A DNA stretch of 14,485 nucleotides from Methanocella sp. (lineage in GTDB: Archaea > Halobacteriota > Methanocellia > Methanocellales > Methanocellaceae), in NCBI RefSeq assembly GCF_035506375.1, contig NZ_DATJPM010000078.1:1-14485 (forward strand), given 5' to 3'. Under the pieces are notes generated by a model. That model searched no databases. It saw nothing but the letters and a program-made list of their open reading frames with translations, and was not told the DNA's origin. The position numbers and the translations under genes are program-made. Shown piece after piece: positions 12,441 to 14,485 of the stretch (its first letter is position 1; each line of letters opens with the position of its first letter).

Positions 12441-14150
12441 TTATGCAGTCTTGATCTTCGCCACGTCTTCCAGCCCAAGCTCTTTCGTGGAGATCTCCCG
12501 CATCTTGTACTTCTGGATCTTGCCGGAGATGGTCATGGGGAACTCGTCCGTGAACTTGATATACCGGGGTATCTTGTAGTGGGCGATCTTGCCCCTGCAG
12601 AATTCCTTGATCTCATCGGACGTCACGGCCGTATCGCCCTTGAGCTTGACCCAGGCCACGAGCTCTTCGCCATACTTCATGTCGGGGACGCCAATGACCT
12701 GCACGTCGCTGATGGCCGGATGCTCGTAGAGGAACTCTTCCACTTCTCTCGGGTAAATGTTCTCTCCGCCCCGGATGACCATGTCCTTCAGGCGGCCGGT
12801 TATCTTACAGTAGTCCTCGTCATCGAGAGTGCCCAGGTCACCCGTGTGTAGCCAGCCCTCCTCGTCGATCGCCAGGTCAGTCGCTTCCTTATTCCTATAA
12901 TAGCCCCGCATTATCATGTAGCCCCGGGCGCAGATCTCGCCAGGCTGGCCCCGGGGGACCATCTTTCCGGTCTTGGGATCAACGATCTTTAGCTCGCAGT
13001 GGGGCATGGGCTGCCCGACGGTCGAGACGCGCTTATCGAGCGGATCGTGCGTCGATGACATCGTGAGGCCCGGCGACGATTCAGTCTGACCATAGGTAAT
13101 AACGACCTCATTCATGTTCATGAGCGTGCTGACCTTTTTCATGTATTCGATGGGGCAGGGCGAGCCCGCCATGATGCCGGTGCGCAGGGTCCTGAGGTTG
13201 AACTTTTTAAAGTCCGGGTGCTCCAGCTCGGCGATGAACATCGTGGGGACGCCGTGGACGGCAGTACACTTCTCTTTCTCGATCGCCGTGAGCGTCGATA
13301 CCGGATCGAAGTGCTCGGCCGGCAGCACCATGGTCGCGCCATGGGTCATGCAGGCCAGGTTGGACAGCACCATGCCGAAGCAGTGATAGAAAGGCACCGG
13401 GATGCATAGCCTGTCCTTGTCGGTGAAGCTCATACACTCGCCGATAAAGTAGCCGTTATTGACCAGGTTATGGTGCGTGAGGACGACGCCCTTGGGGAAG
13501 CCGGTCGTGCCCGAAGTATACATGATATTGATGGGGTCGTCGAAGTCCAGGGCACACTGCAGGCCGCAGAGCACGCCATCCGGCATGTCGTCGCCCATCC
13601 TGAGCAGCTCGTCCCAGGTGAGCATGCCGGGCTGCTTCTCGCCCCGGATGAGGATGACAGTCTTCAGGAAAGGCAGGTTTTCGGAGTTAAGCTGTCCCGG
13701 CTTCGAGGCCTTTAATTCGGGGCAGACCTCGTTGATCATGCCGACGTAGTCCGACGTCTTGAACCTGTCAATGAGAAGTAACGCCTGGGTCTCGGACTGG
13801 CGCAGCACGTACTCGAGCTCGTGGGTACGGTAGGCCGGGTTAACGTTGATCATGATGATGCCCGCCTTTGCCGTCGCGACCTGGACCATGACCCATTCGG
13901 CAATGTTCGTAGCCCAGATAGCGACCCGGTCGCCTTTCTTGAAGCCTAAGCTTAATAAACCCTTAGCTATCCTGTTGATCTCCTTCTGGAACTCGCGATA
14001 GGTGTATCGCTTACCCTGCTGAAGCGATACAAGAGCGTCGTTGTCGGGGTAGGTCTCGGCGACCTCGTCGAACATATCGCCGATCGTCTTGCCGATCAGC
14101 GGCTTTTCCGAACCCCTGAACGCATAGCTTAGGGATACTTTTCCTGGCAT
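12441..14150 (-). CDS. Medium/long-chain fatty acyl-CoA synthetase (AMP-forming)
   Basis: The 569-residue adenylate-forming enzyme activates a carboxylic acid with ATP and joins it to CoA. Motifs in order are the P-loop YTSGTTGFPKG (211-221), YGQTE (353-357), GEICARGYMIMRGYY (404-418), GWLHTGD (432-438), the hinge GRLKDMVIRGGENIYP (452-467) and the C-terminal catalytic lysine in ISGKIQ (Lys544). The overall pattern resembles the ACSF2/FadD-like group that acts on medium and long chains; the chain length is not readable by eye. It is a single minus-strand gene with its own promoter region and a shared terminator. Given the lipoylation genes nearby, octanoate is one possible substrate, but this is speculative. 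Methionine 1 fits the family length, with GGGACGGAA just upstream as a weak ribosome site. Confidence 0.93.
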   Translation of the reverse strand: MPGKVSLSYAFRGSEKPLIGKTIGDMFDEVAETYPDNDALVSLQQGKRYTYREFQKEINRIAKGLLSLGFKKGDRVAIWATNIAEWVMVQVATAKAGIIMINVNPAYRTHELEYVLRQSETQALLLIDRFKTSDYVGMINEVCPELKASKPGQLNSENLPFLKTVILIRGEKQPGMLTWDELLRMGDDMPDGVLCGLQCALDFDDPINIMYTSGTTGFPKGVVLTHHNLVNNGYFIGECMSFTDKDRLCIPVPFYHCFGMVLSNLACMTHGATMVLPAEHFDPVSTLTAIEKEKCTAVHGVPTMFIAELEHPDFKKFNLRTLRTGIMAGSPCPIEYMKKVSTLMNMNEVVITYGQTESSPGLTMSSTHDPLDKRVSTVGQPMPHCELKIVDPKTGKMVPRGQPGEICARGYMIMRGYYRNKEATDLAIDEEGWLHTGDLGTLDDEDYCKITGRLKDMVIRGGENIYPREVEEFLYEHPAISDVQVIGVPDMKYGEELVAWVKLKGDTAVTSDEIKEFCRGKIAHYKIPRYIKFTDEFPMTISGKIQKYKMREISTKELGLEDVAKIKTA

Positions 14151-14223
14151 TTCCGTCCCGTCCGATTATATTTATGCCTCAATAGGCGGCCGCATATTTT
14201 CTTTTTGGGCGACAGCCTGATAT

Positions 14224-14240
14224 ATGACAGCATATGTCAT
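14224..14240. promoter_or_regulatory. 6-5-6 palindrome, candidate operator for the acyl-CoA synthetase
   Basis: ATGACA (14224-14229) and TGTCAT (14235-14240) are perfect inverted halves around GCATA. The site overlaps the transcript start predicted from the TTTAAATA box at 14261-14268. That is where archaeal repressors often bind. A fatty-acid-responsive regulator would make sense for this gene but is inference. Confidence 0.35.
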
Positions 14241-14260
14241 TCTATCGATATGGCTTCCCG

Positions 14261-14268
14261 TATTTAAA
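14261..14268 (-). promoter_or_regulatory. TATA box for the acyl-CoA synthetase
   Basis: The minus strand reads TTTAAATA, a consensus-like archaeal box A, preceded by GGTAAA. The expected transcript start is near 14238, with a leader of about 88 bases. A second box-like string, ATAAATATAAT (14175-14165), is nearer the ATG but would place the start at or inside the first codon, so the distal box is preferred. Confidence 0.45.
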
Positions 14269-14269
14269 T

Positions 14270-14485
14270 TTACCCTGAATACCAAGGATAAACATCGCCC
14301 GAAATGCGGCCGAAAGGCGTTATGGATTTTAGAAAAGTATCATTAAAATATCTTTCGCTTATTGAGTAGAATGATGAATAATAATATATTGAATCTTTAA
14401 CTATTATTAATTTAAAAACCCATTTCTTTATATAAGCTCGTTCATTTTCTTGTAACGGTTTAATTGTATTTACTCTATTAATAAC
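14270..14485. other. AT-rich end of window, no gene seen
   Basis: No convincing reading frame, RNA gene or long repeat is visible here. The last 150 bases are very AT-rich with several TATA-like strings, so this may be the promoter region of a gene beyond the window edge. Confidence 0.4.

Overview
The window reads as archaeal, most likely from a methanogen-related euryarchaeote; the order Methanocellales would fit, but that name is inference from general resemblance, not a database match. The archaeal signs are TATA (box A) elements about 25-30 bases before likely transcript starts, GGTGA/GGAGG ribosome sites, an archaeal-type tRNA-Gln without an encoded CCA, a split lipoate-protein ligase (LplA plus a separate LplB), and a soluble multi-PAS histidine kinase with an HDINN H-box. 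The metabolic genes from about 4850 on are GC-rich, while 360-1800 is clearly AT-rich.

Left part (1-4624). The window opens with a nested inverted repeat that contains a CRISPR-repeat-like end (GGGATTGAAAC), then a tiny two-helix membrane protein. From about 400 there is an AT-rich block with a DUF4352-like lipoprotein, a PH-like domain protein, and a zinc-ribbon gene broken by an in-frame TAA. A large four-PAS histidine kinase follows on the minus strand. This block lies between a partial copy of the tRNA-Gln 3' end (398-416) and the intact tRNA-Gln (4552-4624), which suggests an old integration into the tRNA gene.

Centre (4625-10424). A probably leaderless promoter drives one tight plus-strand operon: lipA (lipoyl synthase), then E1 alpha, E1 beta, E2 and E3 of a pyruvate-type 2-oxoacid dehydrogenase complex. 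E2 carries one lipoyl domain, which LipA and the ligase would serve. E3 has an unusual nucleotide-binding motif.

Convergent to it (10430-11761, minus strand) is a second operon: rhodanese, lplB, lplA. Together the two operons form a nearly self-contained unit: cofactor attachment (LplAB), sulfur insertion (LipA, possibly with rhodanese help) and the enzyme complex that uses the cofactor. The complex would convert pyruvate or a related 2-oxoacid to acyl-CoA, CO2 and reduced pyridine nucleotide. That is notable because methanogens normally use ferredoxin-linked pyruvate oxidoreductase.

Right part (11762-14485). A strongly initiated, lysine- and methionine-rich secreted protein of unknown function is followed by a 13-bp hairpin terminator shared with a convergent medium- or long-chain acyl-CoA synthetase. 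The last ~215 bases are AT-rich and show no gene.
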